A stretch of 64,000 nt of DNA from Bifidobacterium coryneforme (lineage in GTDB: Bacteria > Actinomycetota > Actinomycetes > Actinomycetales > Bifidobacteriaceae), in the NCBI RefSeq assembly GCF_000737865.1, contig NZ_CP007287.1, forward strand, positions 681,660 to 745,659, written 5' to 3'. The notes beneath the pieces were generated by a model. It saw nothing but the letters and a program-made list of their open reading frames with translations, was not told the origin of the DNA and did not search any database. Below, one piece after another: positions 9,344 through 18,377 of the stretch (position 1 is the stretch's first letter; each line of letters begins with the position of its first letter). A program made the position numbers and the translations under genes.

Positions 9344-10363
9344 ATGGGCGGCGGGGGACTCCGCATCGTTTCCATCGTTGGTCCTACCGCCTCTGGCAAG
9401 ACGGGTCTGGGGGTGGCCCTTGCCCTGGCCCTGCGCCAACGAGGTGAACAGGCCGAGATCATCAATGCCGATGCCTACCAGATGTACCGGGGGATGGATG
9501 TGGGTACGGCCAAACCCACGGCCGAGGAACGTGCCGCCGTACCCCACCATCTGGTCGATGTAATCGAACCCCGGGAAACCATGAGCGTGGCCCGATTCCA
9601 GGAGATGGCCAGGGGCCTGATAGACGATTTGCGGGAGCGCGGTGTCAGGCCCATCCTGGTGGGTGGTTCGGGTCTCTATACCCGTGCCGTCATCGATGAC
9701 CTGTCCTTTCCCGGGACCGACCAGGCGGTACGGTCCCGCATCGAGGAGCGGGCGGAGAAGGAGGGGGCCGGTCTGCTGTTCAAAGAGCTGGAGGAGAAGG
9801 ACCCCCGGGCGGCGGCTCGGATGGACCCACGAAACGTGCGGCGCACGGTCCGGGCCCTTGAGGTCATGGAGATTACAGGTCGTCCCTATTCCGCCACCCT
9901 GCCCCGGTACCGTTACCTCCTGCCGGCTGTCCAGATCGGTCTGGACCTGGACCGGGAGGAGCTGGACAGACGTATAGATGCCAGGACCGAAGCCATGCGC
10001 CGCAACGACCTGGTGGGTGAGGTCCGTCGGCTTCGCGGCAATCTGGGTACCACTGCAGCCCGTGCACTTGGGTACCCCCAGGTGGAGGACTATCTTGATG
10101 GACGCACCGATCTTGATGATGCCTTCTCCCTGATAGCCCAGAAGACAAAGCGTCTGGCCCGAAAGCAGATGGGGTGGTTCGGGCGTGACCCCAGGATCCA
10201 CTGGTTGAATGCCCTGGCGCCCGATCTGACCCGTCGGGCATTGGACCTGGTGGACCAGGCGGACAATGGCGATTTCGACGGAGCCGACCGTGAGGCGGAC
10301 CAGGACGAAGGCCTTTACGGTACCCGGCATCCTCTGGGTTCTCTGGACGGGGAATCCATCTGA
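9344..10363 (+). CDS. miaA: tRNA dimethylallyltransferase MiaA
   Basis: A 339-residue enzyme that transfers the dimethylallyl group of DMAPP to N6 of A37, producing the i6A substrate of MiaB. The P-loop GPTASGKT is near the N-terminus, followed by [19 protein letters not shown]. The central segment [16 protein letters not shown] and the ALGYPQ / [13 protein letters not shown] region are family signatures. I chose ATG 9344 because AGGTGAG, which includes the miaB stop, sits five bases upstream. ATG 9326, overlapping the miaB end, is possible and would add six residues. The C-terminus carries a short acidic tail beyond the catalytic domain. Confidence 0.94.
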   Translation: MGGGGLRIVSIVGPTASGKTGLGVALALALRQRGEQAEIINADAYQMYRGMDVGTAKPTAEERAAVPHHLVDVIEPRETMSVARFQEMARGLIDDLRERGVRPILVGGSGLYTRAVIDDLSFPGTDQAVRSRIEERAEKEGAGLLFKELEEKDPRAAARMDPRNVRRTVRALEVMEITGRPYSATLPRYRYLLPAVQIGLDLDREELDRRIDARTEAMRRNDLVGEVRRLRGNLGTTAARALGYPQVEDYLDGRTDLDDAFSLIAQKTKRLARKQMGWFGRDPRIHWLNALAPDLTRRALDLVDQADNGDFDGADREADQDEGLYGTRHPLGSLDGESI

Positions 10364-10372
10364 CTCCCAGTG

Positions 10373-10402
10373 TTGACTTCAAGTGCTTGAAGTTCATAGG
10401 GT
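10373..10402 (+). promoter_or_regulatory. MerR-type promoter/operator upstream of the regulator-dehydrogenase pair
   Basis: TTGACT (10373-10378) overlaps a perfect dyad, ACTTCAAG-TG-CTTGAAGT (10376-10393). A TAGGGT -10-like box is at 10397-10402, giving an 18-bp spacer. A dyad between -35 and -10 is the usual MerR operator position. The start codon at 10410 would be at or next to the transcription start. Confidence 0.65.
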
Positions 10403-10409
10403 GGCGAAT

Positions 10410-10949
10410 ATGACAAGCACCACGGAAGTTGAACCACCATCGGGCGCTCCTCGGTGGTACACGATTCGACAGACCTCCCTGATGACGGGCCTACCGGAGT
10501 CCACGCTCAGATACTACGAGCCCATCGGCATGATTCCGCCCATCGCCAGGGATCCCTCCAGTGGTCACCGCTCTTATAACGACGGTGATATCGACCTGTT
10601 GCTGACGGTCTCCTGCCTCAGCGCCACGGGCATGTCGCTGGAGAACATGAAGGAGTATCTGGCCAACCAGAGCCACGGTTCCGAGCGGGCCGGGCGGCAG
10701 ATGGAATTGATGGCCGAACAGGGTCGTCGTCTGGATGCGGAGATTGAGCGCCTTCAGGCGCAACGTCGCTATGTTGAGGTCAAGGTCCGGTACTGGCAGC
10801 ACATCCGAGACCATGATGAGCATGGCGCGGCACAGATTCTCGACCAGGGCTCCTCCATCATCGAGGCGGCCCGGTGCAGTGTGGTCAAAAAGGCAAACAT
10901 GGAACGGCCGGTCGAAGATAAGCCGGCAGAAGGGGGAAGGCAATCATGA
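10410..10949 (+). CDS. MerR family transcriptional regulator
   Basis: A 179-residue regulator. The N-terminal MerR winged helix reads WYTIRQTSLMTGLPESTLRYYEPIGMI, followed by the wing region SSGHRSYNDGDI. A long coiled-coil dimerisation helix (about 95-140) is rich in Arg, Glu and Gln. There is one C-terminal cysteine and no paired metal-binding cysteines, so a metal sensor is unlikely. Location and operator resemble regulators that control an adjacent dehydrogenase and respond to aldehydes or electrophiles (AdhR/NmlR-like); that is inference. The frame could open at a GTG within the operator, but the ATG at 10410 fits a leaderless start. The stop overlaps the next start by ATGA. Confidence 0.9.
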   Translation: MTSTTEVEPPSGAPRWYTIRQTSLMTGLPESTLRYYEPIGMIPPIARDPSSGHRSYNDGDIDLLLTVSCLSATGMSLENMKEYLANQSHGSERAGRQMELMAEQGRRLDAEIERLQAQRRYVEVKVRYWQHIRDHDEHGAAQILDQGSSIIEAARCSVVKKANMERPVEDKPAEGGRQS

Positions 10950-12013
10950 AGGCTGTGATTTTCGAGGGGGCCGGGGCTGACGGTCTAGTGGTCAGGGATG
11001 TTCCGAAGCCGGAGATTCAGGAGCCGTCCGATGTGGTGGTCCGTGTTGTTCGGGCCTGTGTCTGCGGTTCGGACCTCTGGTACTACCGTGGGCTGACCAC
11101 CAACGCCCCCGGCAGCACCCTGGGTCATGAGGCCATAGGTGTCGTCGAAGAGGTCGGCGACCAGGTCGCCACTGTCCGTAAGGGGGATTTCGTCATCGTT
11201 CCCTTCCCCTTCAGTTGCGGCCGCTGCCCGATCTGCAAGGCAGGATTCGAATCGGCTTGTCCCAACGGCGGGTTCTTCGGGGGCGAGCCGGGTATGGGGG
11301 CCCAGGCCGAGTATCTGCGTGTGCCCCAGGCTGACGGGACCCTGGTGGTGGTTCCGGGTGGAGTGGAACGTGCGCGCGGTTTCTCCGAAGAGATGCTGGC
11401 ATCCCTGTTGACCCTTTCCGACGTGATGGCCACCGGGTACCACGCAGCGGTAAGTGCCGAGGTGGGGCAGGGCGATATGGTCGTTGTCATCGGCGATGGT
11501 GCCGTGGGCCTCTGTGCGGTTCTGTCCGCTGGCATGCGTGGGGCTGGCAGGGTTGTGGCCATGAGTCGCCATGAGGACAGGCAGGAGTTGGCCAAGATCT
11601 TCGGTGCCACCGATATCATTGCCGAGCGCGGCGATGAGGGTGTGCGTCGTGTCATGGAGTTGACCGGCGGGTATGGTGCCGATGTCGTCCTGGAATGCGT
11701 GGGTACCAAGGAATCCAACGAGAGCGCTTTCGCCATGGCCCGTCCTGGTGCCATTGTGGGCAGGGTAGGGGTTCCCCATGGGGTGACCATCCCGGCGCAG
11801 GAGACCTTCTACCGCAACATCGGTGTGCGTGGCGGCCCTGCCACGGTGCGCACCTATGACATGAACGGGCTTCTGGACAGGGTCCTTGAAGGGAAAATCA
11901 ATCCGGGACGTGTCTTTACGGCAGACTTCGGACTGGAGCAGATTCATGACGCCTACCGGGTCATGGACCAGCGCAGGGCAATCAAATCCCTGCTCAAGGT
12001 CAGTGAGGTCTGA
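10946..12013 (+). CDS. Zinc-dependent alcohol dehydrogenase (MDR family)
   Basis: A 355-residue medium-chain dehydrogenase/reductase. Catalytic zinc ligands are suggested by CVCGSDLWYY and GHEAIGVVEEVG. A structural zinc lobe is present with the spacing CGRCPICKAGFESAC. The Rossmann motif GDGAVGLCAV follows at about 180. Start and stop of neighbours overlap (ATGA), which indicates translational coupling with the MerR regulator and probably direct control by it. The dyad at 10376-10393 is the likely operator for both. Substrate is unknown; the context suggests inducible alcohol or aldehyde turnover. Confidence 0.93.
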   Translation: MKAVIFEGAGADGLVVRDVPKPEIQEPSDVVVRVVRACVCGSDLWYYRGLTTNAPGSTLGHEAIGVVEEVGDQVATVRKGDFVIVPFPFSCGRCPICKAGFESACPNGGFFGGEPGMGAQAEYLRVPQADGTLVVVPGGVERARGFSEEMLASLLTLSDVMATGYHAAVSAEVGQGDMVVVIGDGAVGLCAVLSAGMRGAGRVVAMSRHEDRQELAKIFGATDIIAERGDEGVRRVMELTGGYGADVVLECVGTKESNESAFAMARPGAIVGRVGVPHGVTIPAQETFYRNIGVRGGPATVRTYDMNGLLDRVLEGKINPGRVFTADFGLEQIHDAYRVMDQRRAIKSLLKVSEV

Positions 12014-12111
12014 CCCGATTACCGAATTGCCGTGTCCCGGCGGCCTGTGCCCGTCTACCTGTTTCCGCGACTGTCTGCGCATGTGTGTCGTGGGTAGGTC
12101 CGACCAGGAAA

Positions 12112-12825
12112 TCAGTGGGCGGGTCCCTGATCCCAACCGGCGATGAGGAAGATCCTGGTCGGGTTGACCGGCCTGATGATGGTGGCGAAGAGGGACTTGA
12201 GTCCCGATATGTCGCCCAGATATGCCCGGTGGGTGGCCTCCTGATAGGTGCGGCGGTCCACCGAGCCCCAGTCCAGATCCCATCCGGCATCATGGGCCAG
12301 GCGGGATGTGAATACGCGCAGGGTCATGGCGTTGCCCCTGTCAAAGGGGTGAAGGAAGCCCAGCTCGTCGTAGTAGTAGGCCAGCCTGTCGACGAAATCC
12401 GGCCTGTCCATGCTGGTCAGGTTCCGCTCTGCGGCCAGACCACCACCGATGCTTGCGGCTCCCTGGTTCAGGAGGCCGGCGGGGAAGTAGCCTTCCGGCT
12501 GTGGTGAAGCCTCATCGGCGGCGCGCAGGCGACCTGCCCAGGGGCCGAGCCGTCCGAAGAGGCGGGTGTGGATGGCCCTGAGCTCTTCCAGGTCGCAAGT
12601 GGGCGCCCAAGGTCGGCGGCAGACCAGGATGGTTGCAATGAAGACGGTGTCGGTGGCAATATCCGTGGTTTGGCTGCCGGTCTGTGCAATCAGAGCATCG
12701 TCGTCGATGTTTCCCGCTGAATATGCTGCCGCCATACCCATGGCATGCGTACTGGGTCTCAATCCGTCAATAAGAAGGTTGCGGCGGGCGAAGGCGATTG
12801 CGCTCTCGCGTTCGGCGGGTGTCAT
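12112..12825 (-). CDS. Fic domain protein with degenerate active-site and inhibitory motifs
   Basis: A 237-residue protein. Residues 1-50 resemble the VbhA-type antitoxin helix that normally carries (S/T)xxxE(G/N); here the equivalent is Asn16-x-x-x-Asp20-Gly21. The Fic fold follows. The motif aligning with HxFx(D/E)GN(G/K)RxxR is HPFDRGNAMTLR (159-170): His159, Phe161, Gly164, Asn165 and Arg170 are kept, but the metal-binding acid is Arg163, the next Gly is Ala166 and the first Arg is Met167. AMPylation as in canonical Fic enzymes is therefore doubtful. The gene is solitary and divergent from ftsK. A TAGCAT -10 box sits seven bases before the ATG, suggesting a leaderless start. Confidence 0.85.
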   Translation of the reverse strand: MTPAERESAIAFARRNLLIDGLRPSTHAMGMAAAYSAGNIDDDALIAQTGSQTTDIATDTVFIATILVCRRPWAPTCDLEELRAIHTRLFGRLGPWAGRLRAADEASPQPEGYFPAGLLNQGAASIGGGLAAERNLTSMDRPDFVDRLAYYYDELGFLHPFDRGNAMTLRVFTSRLAHDAGWDLDWGSVDRRTYQEATHRAYLGDISGLKSLFATIIRPVNPTRIFLIAGWDQGPAH

Positions 12826-12832
12826 GCCACCG

Positions 12833-12838
12833 ATGCTA
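12833..12838 (-). promoter_or_regulatory. -10 box for leaderless fic-like gene
   Basis: TAGCAT on the minus strand ends seven bases before the ATG. The -35 region is weak. Confidence 0.4.
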
Positions 12839-12944
12839 GTACCGCCCGTCCTGCCTCGCCACCGGATGACCCGTCTGAATTCTTTGTGGACGCTGGCTGG
12901 ACGTCAAGCGGTGGGGTGGGGTATTGGGTAGTCTGAAAGGCGTT

Positions 12945-15719
12945 ATGACACGAAAGCAAGACACAGACAGGAAGGGCCGGTCCGGGTCGTCGAAGTCCGG
13001 AGGCACCAAGAGCGCAGGCCGGTCATCAGGGTCGGATCAACCCCAGGAAGCCTTATGGCACAAGGTCCTGCTTGCCTTGCCCAGGGGGATCGGCTCCCTG
13101 ATTCGCGGCCAGACCGGTGATGAGTATGATCCGGCATATCGCAAGGATGGCATCTGTTTCATCCTGGTCATCCTGGCGGTGTTCTTCTGCGCCAGCGAGT
13201 GGTTCCGTGTCGATGGATTCCTGGGGCGCGGTCTGCACGTGGTGGCTGCCGGATCCCTGGGGTTGTGCAGCGTCATTCTGCCTGTGGTCCTTCTTATCGT
13301 GGCCTACCGGCTGGTAAGGTACTCCGGTCATGAATCCGGCAACATCCATGTGGTCGGTGGCCTCTTCGTCCTCCTCTGGTCGGTCTGCTCGATTCTGGAC
13401 GTCATCATGGTTTCGGACCAGCGCGGTTTTGACTTCCAGGCGGTCACAGCCTCCGGCGGCCTGCTTGGTTTTGCCTTGGGGTCGCCCCTGGCCTGGGGTC
13501 TTTCCAAGACCTTCGCAGCCATTTTCTTCGTCATCGTGGCCATCTTTGCCCTACTGTTGATTTTCCAGGTTCATGTCAGGGACATCTTCGACTGGGTCCG
13601 TGCCTTTTCCGATGGGAAGGGTGAGACCGCTTCGGACGATGCGGAGACCGAGGCCTATCCCAACGAGGTCAGATTCGACGATGGCACGCTGGACATGGCC
13701 CCGGGCGTCCCCACCCATGACGGGCGTGGTCAGGATGGTGAAGACGACAAGGCATCCGCCGGGGGGAATTGGTTCCAGCGCCTCTTCCGTCGTAGGAAGT
13801 CTGGCGGGGATGATGACCGCCTTGAGCACTACGAGGCCGATGATCCCTTTACTCAGGCGGCCAATCTACCTGACGGCACCGATGGTGACCCCTATGGAGC
13901 TTCGGCTGATGCCGATTACCCCGAGATGGGTGGCATGCCAATGAACGGAGGAACCGTCGATGAGACGGATTCTTTGGATCACGATGGTGATTCGGGTGTC
14001 GATTCCTCCACAAGGCAGCTGCAGGTGAGCCCTGCTGCCCTGTCCGGGGTGGGGGCTTCGGACCCGTGGGCTGCTGCGGCTGCCGCAGCCGATACCGCTC
14101 AGTTCGGTAAGGTCGATTCGCGGGCCGTTGCGGACGGGGAGGATTCCCCGGAGGAACCGGAAAGCGCGGCCGAGCCGATCGACGAATCCCGTCCCTATGT
14201 TCTGCCCAGTCCCGACCTTCTCTCCAAGGGGAAGCCCCATGCGGTCAGGACCCAGGCCAACGACAATGTCATCAAGGCCCTGCAATCCACGTTCCGCCAG
14301 TTCGACATCGATGCCAAGGTGGTGGGTTTCCTGCGCGGCCCCTCCGTCACCCAATATGAGGTTGAGCTGGGCCCGGGTGTCAAGGTCGAGAAGGTCACCA
14401 ATCTTCAACGCAACATTGCCTACGCTGTGGCCAGTTCAGATGTGCGGATACTCTCTCCCATACCCGGCAAGTCTGCCATCGGCATTGAGATTCCCAACGT
14501 GGACCGTGAGATTGTCCATTTGGGTGATGTCCTGCGTTCGGACCAGGCCAGGAGTGACGACAATCCGATGATGACGGCCGTCGGCAAGGACGTTGAAGGG
14601 CATTATGTCACGGCTGATCTGACCAAGATGCCCCACCTTCTGGTGGCTGGCGCCACGGGTTCAGGCAAGTCCAGCTTCATCAACTCCATGCTCGTCTCAC
14701 TCATCATGAGGGCCGCCCCGGAGCAGGTCCGCCTCATCATGGTCGACCCCAAACGTGTGGAGCTCAGCGCCTATGCGGGTATTCCCCATCTGCTGACCCC
14801 GATCATCACCGACCCCAAAAAGGCTGCCCAGGCCCTGGAGTGGGTGGTCAAGGAGATGGATGCCCGGTACGACGACCTCCAGTTCTTCGGCTTCCGCCAT
14901 GTCAAGGACTTCAACAAGGCGGTACGTGAAGGCAAGGTCCATGCCCCGGCCGGATCCAACCGGAAGGTGGCGCCGTACCCATACCTGGTCGTGGTGGTGG
15001 ACGAGATGGCCGACCTGATGATGGTCGCCAAGAATGATGTGGAGAGTTCCATCCAGCGCATCACCCAGCTGGCACGTGCGGCCGGTGTCCACCTGATTCT
15101 GGCCACCCAGCGCCCTTCGGTCGACGTGGTGACCGGTCTTATCAAGGCCAACATTCCATCCCGTCTGGCCTTCGCCACCTCGTCCTCCACGGATTCCCGG
15201 GTCATCCTGGATGCCACCGGGGCCGAGACCCTGATTGGACAGGGCGATGCCCTCTTCCTGCCCATGGGTCAGGCCAAGCCGACCCGTGTCCAGGGTGCCT
15301 GGGTCTCCGAGTCCGAAATCCGCAGGGCGGTCGACTATGTGCGCACCCAGCGCAAGCCCCACTACCGCGAGGACATCGAGCAGATGGCCGATACGGCGGA
15401 GAAGAAGAGCGAGATCCAGGAGGAGATCGGCGACGACATGGACGAGCTCCTCCAGGCTGCGGAGTTGGTGGTGACCACCCAATTCGGCTCCACCTCCATG
15501 CTTCAGCGCAAACTCCGCGTGGGCTTTGCCAGGGCCGGCCGACTCATGGATCTTTTGGAGTCCAGGGGAATCGTCGGACCCTCCGAGGGGTCCAAGGCCC
15601 GTGAGGTGCTGATACAACCATCCCAACTTCAGGAGGCCCTGGCCTTCATCAGAGGCGATCAGGCGGCCATCGGTCCGGCCCAGGCCGATTCCGAGGACGA
15701 CGGGCAAGCGGATGGCTGA
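12945..15719 (+). CDS. ftsK: DNA translocase FtsK/SpoIIIE
   Basis: A 924-residue septal DNA pump that moves chromosome ends through the closing septum. After a basic N-terminus there are about four membrane segments (residues 60-215), then a long acidic, low-complexity linker (about 225-425). The RecA-like motor follows, with P-loop [12 protein letters not shown] and [13 protein letters not shown] as Walker B. The C-terminal gamma winged helix ([35 protein letters not shown]) recognises polar guide sequences. I chose ATG 12945, with AAAGG five bases upstream, over a TTG seven codons earlier. pgsA and cinA follow in the same direction. Confidence 0.95.
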   Translation: MTRKQDTDRKGRSGSSKSGGTKSAGRSSGSDQPQEALWHKVLLALPRGIGSLIRGQTGDEYDPAYRKDGICFILVILAVFFCASEWFRVDGFLGRGLHVVAAGSLGLCSVILPVVLLIVAYRLVRYSGHESGNIHVVGGLFVLLWSVCSILDVIMVSDQRGFDFQAVTASGGLLGFALGSPLAWGLSKTFAAIFFVIVAIFALLLIFQVHVRDIFDWVRAFSDGKGETASDDAETEAYPNEVRFDDGTLDMAPGVPTHDGRGQDGEDDKASAGGNWFQRLFRRRKSGGDDDRLEHYEADDPFTQAANLPDGTDGDPYGASADADYPEMGGMPMNGGTVDETDSLDHDGDSGVDSSTRQLQVSPAALSGVGASDPWAAAAAAADTAQFGKVDSRAVADGEDSPEEPESAAEPIDESRPYVLPSPDLLSKGKPHAVRTQANDNVIKALQSTFRQFDIDAKVVGFLRGPSVTQYEVELGPGVKVEKVTNLQRNIAYAVASSDVRILSPIPGKSAIGIEIPNVDREIVHLGDVLRSDQARSDDNPMMTAVGKDVEGHYVTADLTKMPHLLVAGATGSGKSSFINSMLVSLIMRAAPEQVRLIMVDPKRVELSAYAGIPHLLTPIITDPKKAAQALEWVVKEMDARYDDLQFFGFRHVKDFNKAVREGKVHAPAGSNRKVAPYPYLVVVVDEMADLMMVAKNDVESSIQRITQLARAAGVHLILATQRPSVDVVTGLIKANIPSRLAFATSSSTDSRVILDATGAETLIGQGDALFLPMGQAKPTRVQGAWVSESEIRRAVDYVRTQRKPHYREDIEQMADTAEKKSEIQEEIGDDMDELLQAAELVVTTQFGSTSMLQRKLRVGFARAGRLMDLLESRGIVGPSEGSKAREVLIQPSQLQEALAFIRGDQAAIGPAQADSEDDGQADG

Positions 15720-15825
15720 ACTTAAACCAGGTCAGGCATGGAGTGGTCTACCGTTAGGATGGCACTACAGCATGGCACTGGGACGCGTGCAAGGCTATGA
15801 AACGAGCTGCGAATAAGGAGTGGTA

Positions 15826-16461
15826 ATGCAGGAGCATGCCGAGTCTACGACCTCTGGTGGGAAGCACTCGCTTCTCGACGGGTGGAATAGCCCTCCCAAC
15901 CTGGTCACCTATACCCGGATTCTGCTGGTCATCGTCTTCATCATCCTCGACATCATGGCAGGTGACTGGGGGCAGGCTGATATGGGGCTGCGCTGGACCG
16001 CGGCGGTGCTCTTCATCATTGCCGCTTCGACCGATAAACTCGATGGCTGGATGGCCCGCCGCTATAACCAGGTCACCGAGCTGGGCAAGCTGATGGATCC
16101 CATAGCTGACAAGCTCCTGGTCTGTTCCGCTTTGATCATCGCCGCCCTCCACCATGAAATCTGGTGGTGGGTCACCATCCTCTTCCTTGTCCGCGAAATC
16201 GGCATCACCCTGCTCAGGGTCATGGTGGTCAACAAGCGGGGGACGGTCATCGCCGCCTCCAATTCGGGCAAGTACAAGACCCTCTTCCAGTGTCTGGGTC
16301 TGGGGATGCTGATGGTGCCCCTGGGGTCGTCCTGGTCCTGGTATCTGCCCATCACGCGGGCGGTCATCATCCTGGCCCTGGTGCTCTGCCTCTATTCGGG
16401 TGGAGAGTATCTGGCAGGGGTTTACGGTAGCGGATCGCGGGCGGCCTCTTCCCGTTCATAA
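15826..16461 (+). CDS. pgsA: CDP-diacylglycerol-glycerol-3-phosphate 3-phosphatidyltransferase
   Basis: A 211-residue integral membrane enzyme making phosphatidylglycerol-phosphate. The CDP-alcohol phosphatidyltransferase signature DG-x2-AR-x8-G-x3-D-x3-D is complete in the stretch beginning DGWMARRYN. Several hydrophobic segments flank it. AAGGAG (15815-15820) is five bases before the chosen ATG at 15826; a GTG at 15820 inside the Shine-Dalgarno was rejected. The order ftsK-pgsA-cinA-clgR-recA is common in actinobacteria and supports the PgsA assignment over other members of this transferase family. Confidence 0.93.
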   Translation: MQEHAESTTSGGKHSLLDGWNSPPNLVTYTRILLVIVFIILDIMAGDWGQADMGLRWTAAVLFIIAASTDKLDGWMARRYNQVTELGKLMDPIADKLLVCSALIIAALHHEIWWWVTILFLVREIGITLLRVMVVNKRGTVIAASNSGKYKTLFQCLGLGMLMVPLGSSWSWYLPITRAVIILALVLCLYSGGEYLAGVYGSGSRAASSRS

Positions 16462-16544
16462 AGGACGCCGGAGGTATAGTGAGGCATAGCCCCAGGCCTG
16501 GTCCGACGTATGGCCCGGCTCTTCCTGGGGTAGCGAGGTGACCG

Positions 16545-17111
16545 ATGAACACTGGAATGCAGGATTGCTGCGATGACCTGGCCGGCAGGGTCATCGACAT
16601 CTGCCGAGACTCCCGGTTTTACCTGGCTGCGTCCGAGTCGCTGACAGGAGGGCTTTTGGCGGATGCCTTCGTCAGGATTCCCGGTGCCTCCGATGTCTTT
16701 CTGGGGTCCTCCGTTACCTATGACATCGCCGCAAAGGCCTCCGTTCTGAGTGTCAATCCGAATCTCCTCAAGATGCATGGTGCGGTCCATCCCCGAGTGG
16801 CCGAGGAGATGGCTCTGGGAACGGCCCGTTTATACACCCAGTATGACTACGAGGGCAGGGTCATCGGCATGGCCACCACGGGGGTTGCCGGTCCCGGCCC
16901 TGATGGAGACAACCCTGCCGGCTTGGTGTACATCGGGTATGCGCTGCCCAGGCGGCTGATCGAGCCGACGGCCGTCCACCGTGAACTGGTCGACGATTAC
17001 CGGACCCTGTCCTATGAGCTTCACCTGGAAGGCGACCGGGAGCAGGTCAGAAGGGAAACGGTCATGCGGGTGCTTGATAGACTGAACAAGACTCTGATGC
17101 TCTATACGTGA
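16545..17111 (+). CDS. CinA-family protein, nicotinamide-nucleotide amidase (PncC)
   Basis: A 188-residue protein made only of the CinA C-terminal domain, which deamidates nicotinamide mononucleotide in pyridine-nucleotide salvage. AASESLTGGLLADAFVRIPGASDVFLGSSVTYD and ATTGVAGPGPDGDNPAGLVY are present, each recognisable by its SLTGG and GVAGPGP core with the catalytic serine in the first. The N-terminal molybdopterin-binding-like half of full-length CinA is absent, as in many actinobacteria. GAGGTGA is positioned before the ATG. It lies between pgsA and clgR. Confidence 0.9.
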   Translation: MNTGMQDCCDDLAGRVIDICRDSRFYLAASESLTGGLLADAFVRIPGASDVFLGSSVTYDIAAKASVLSVNPNLLKMHGAVHPRVAEEMALGTARLYTQYDYEGRVIGMATTGVAGPGPDGDNPAGLVYIGYALPRRLIEPTAVHRELVDDYRTLSYELHLEGDREQVRRETVMRVLDRLNKTLMLYT

Positions 17112-17120
17112 CCTTGGTCA
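17107..17120. promoter_or_regulatory. GTGACC-TT-GGTCAC palindrome before clgR
   Basis: A perfect 6-bp dyad with a 2-bp centre overlaps the cinA stop and lies about 100 bp upstream of the clgR start. This is a reasonable operator position. It does not resemble the CGC-N5-GCG core reported for actinobacterial ClgR sites. Confidence 0.35.
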
Positions 17121-17223
17121 CAGATAACGCCGTCCGGTTCATCCGCTGGAATAATCCCCCGGTGTGCCGGTTGGTTCTTGTGTAATTGAATACGAAAAGC
17201 AGGAAGTTGCGAAAGGGGCTGCA

Positions 17224-17742
17224 ATGGCCAGCACCGAGACCGTGATGACGAGGAATGATACGAGGTATGACGCCAAGCCGGCAGCGTCGGCGACGGAGTG
17301 CAAAGCCCGCGTTCGTGATCTGACCCCTGCACAGCGCCGGGCTGTGGTTTTCGCCCAGCAGCAGGTGGTCAAAGCCCGGGCCGCCAAGAAGGCCAAGGAA
17401 GAACGCCAGGCCAGCCTGAACAAGATGTGGATGGAAGAAGACGGTATGGAGGCGGGTAGGCAGCGTGCCTCTTCGGTAAAGGAGACCCAGACGGTTTCGC
17501 ACACGGTTTCCCTGCGTGAGGCACTGGGGCACGTGTTGCGTGAGCTTCGCACCAATGATCACAAGACCCTGCGCGAGGTAAGCGAAAAGGCAGGTGTCTC
17601 CTTGGGGTACCTGTCCGAGGTGGAACGAGGCCAGAAGGAGGCCAGTTCCGAGTTGCTCAGCTCCATCGCCGAGGCACTGGGTCTGGGTGTTCCCCAGACC
17701 CTGCGTATGGTTGCCGACTACCTGGAATCGACCCAGGAGTGA
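17224..17742 (+). CDS. clgR: ClgR-like XRE-family transcriptional regulator
   Basis: A 172-residue regulator. The C-terminal helix-turn-helix (about 95-160) reads [20 protein letters not shown] and continues into [20 protein letters not shown], matching ClgR, which activates clp protease genes in actinobacteria and is itself Clp-degraded. A long basic, Lys/Ala/Gln-rich segment (about 30-75) precedes it and is longer than in most ClgR proteins. GAAAGGGG upstream supports the ATG at 17224; an upstream frame start at 17164 lacks a site. The position between cinA and recA is the conserved ClgR locus. The target set in this organism is not visible here. Confidence 0.85.
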   Translation: MASTETVMTRNDTRYDAKPAASATECKARVRDLTPAQRRAVVFAQQQVVKARAAKKAKEERQASLNKMWMEEDGMEAGRQRASSVKETQTVSHTVSLREALGHVLRELRTNDHKTLREVSEKAGVSLGYLSEVERGQKEASSELLSSIAEALGLGVPQTLRMVADYLESTQE

Positions 17743-17865
17743 GCTCCGGGATTGTTGACTGACAGCTCCCGTCGGCTTGCTGCTGACCTGCCGTGATGAA
17801 TCGACCCGGCTGTATTTCTGCTCTGTACTGATTCGGGTTGGCTTGAGGATTGTCCAATATGAGTG

Positions 17866-17895
17866 TGGCGTCCGGTCCGTAAGGTCCGGGCGCCA
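17866..17895 (+). terminator. Hairpin downstream of clgR
   Basis: TGGCGTCCGG and CCGGGCGCCA pair over ten positions with one G-U and a ten-base loop. Only a weak T-rich stretch follows, so termination is plausible but not certain. Confidence 0.45.
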
Positions 17896-17963
17896 TTCCA
17901 TGTTTCCGGGGTTGTTCGCCTTGGTCCCGGGGCTGGAAGAAAGTTGAAGCGGAGGTGGTCTTT

Positions 17964-18197
17964 GTGCGTGAACGGGAGTTCTGGCAACTCTTGGAGGAAG
18001 TCTTCGGCCGTGTCTATGGGCGCAGCCTGGCTTGGGACCAGCGGCTGGATCGACTGGACTCCATGACTGTGGTGGAGGCGCTCGGCGAAGGGGTGGAGCC
18101 CCGCGTGGTCTGGAACGTTCTCTGTGACCAGATGGAGATTCCCGATTCGCGCCGGTGGGGAAGGGACCACAACGCCCCGCCAATGCCGGCCGTCTGA
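17964..18197 (+). CDS. DUF3046 family protein
   Basis: A small 77-residue protein of unknown function found next to recA in many actinobacteria. The family pattern is clear: an N-terminal EFW..LEEVFG, then YGRSLAWDQ, VVEALGEGVEPRVVW and LCDQMEIPDSRR. I chose the GTG at 17964 because GGAGG (17951-17955) is eight bases upstream; another GTG at 17955 overlaps that site. It ends about 180 bp before recA, and the LexA box lies between them, so recA has its own promoter. Confidence 0.85.
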   Translation: MREREFWQLLEEVFGRVYGRSLAWDQRLDRLDSMTVVEALGEGVEPRVVWNVLCDQMEIPDSRRWGRDHNAPPMPAV

Positions 18198-18227
18198 TTG
18201 GATCTGGTTCCCCTGTCGAAGAGGTTT

Positions 18228-18257
18228 CGAACATTTGTTCGCATGGCAGGTTATACT
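18228..18257 (+). promoter_or_regulatory. LexA (SOS) box and -10 element of recA
   Basis: CGAAC-ATTT-GTTCG (18228-18241) matches the actinobacterial SOS consensus CGAAC-N4-GTTCG. TATACT (18252-18257) is a good -10 box, and its -35 position (about 18228-18234) lies inside the LexA site. LexA binding would therefore block RNA polymerase directly. Confidence 0.85.
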
Positions 18258-18377
18258 GTCATACAGATGATTCGGGTGTCATCTGCTCGTTCGACCACAT
18301 TGGTCGGGATCTCCTCCCGGGAGATTTGAGACGGATAGCATGAGGTTCGTAAGGACGTTATGGAAAAGGAGAGCCAT

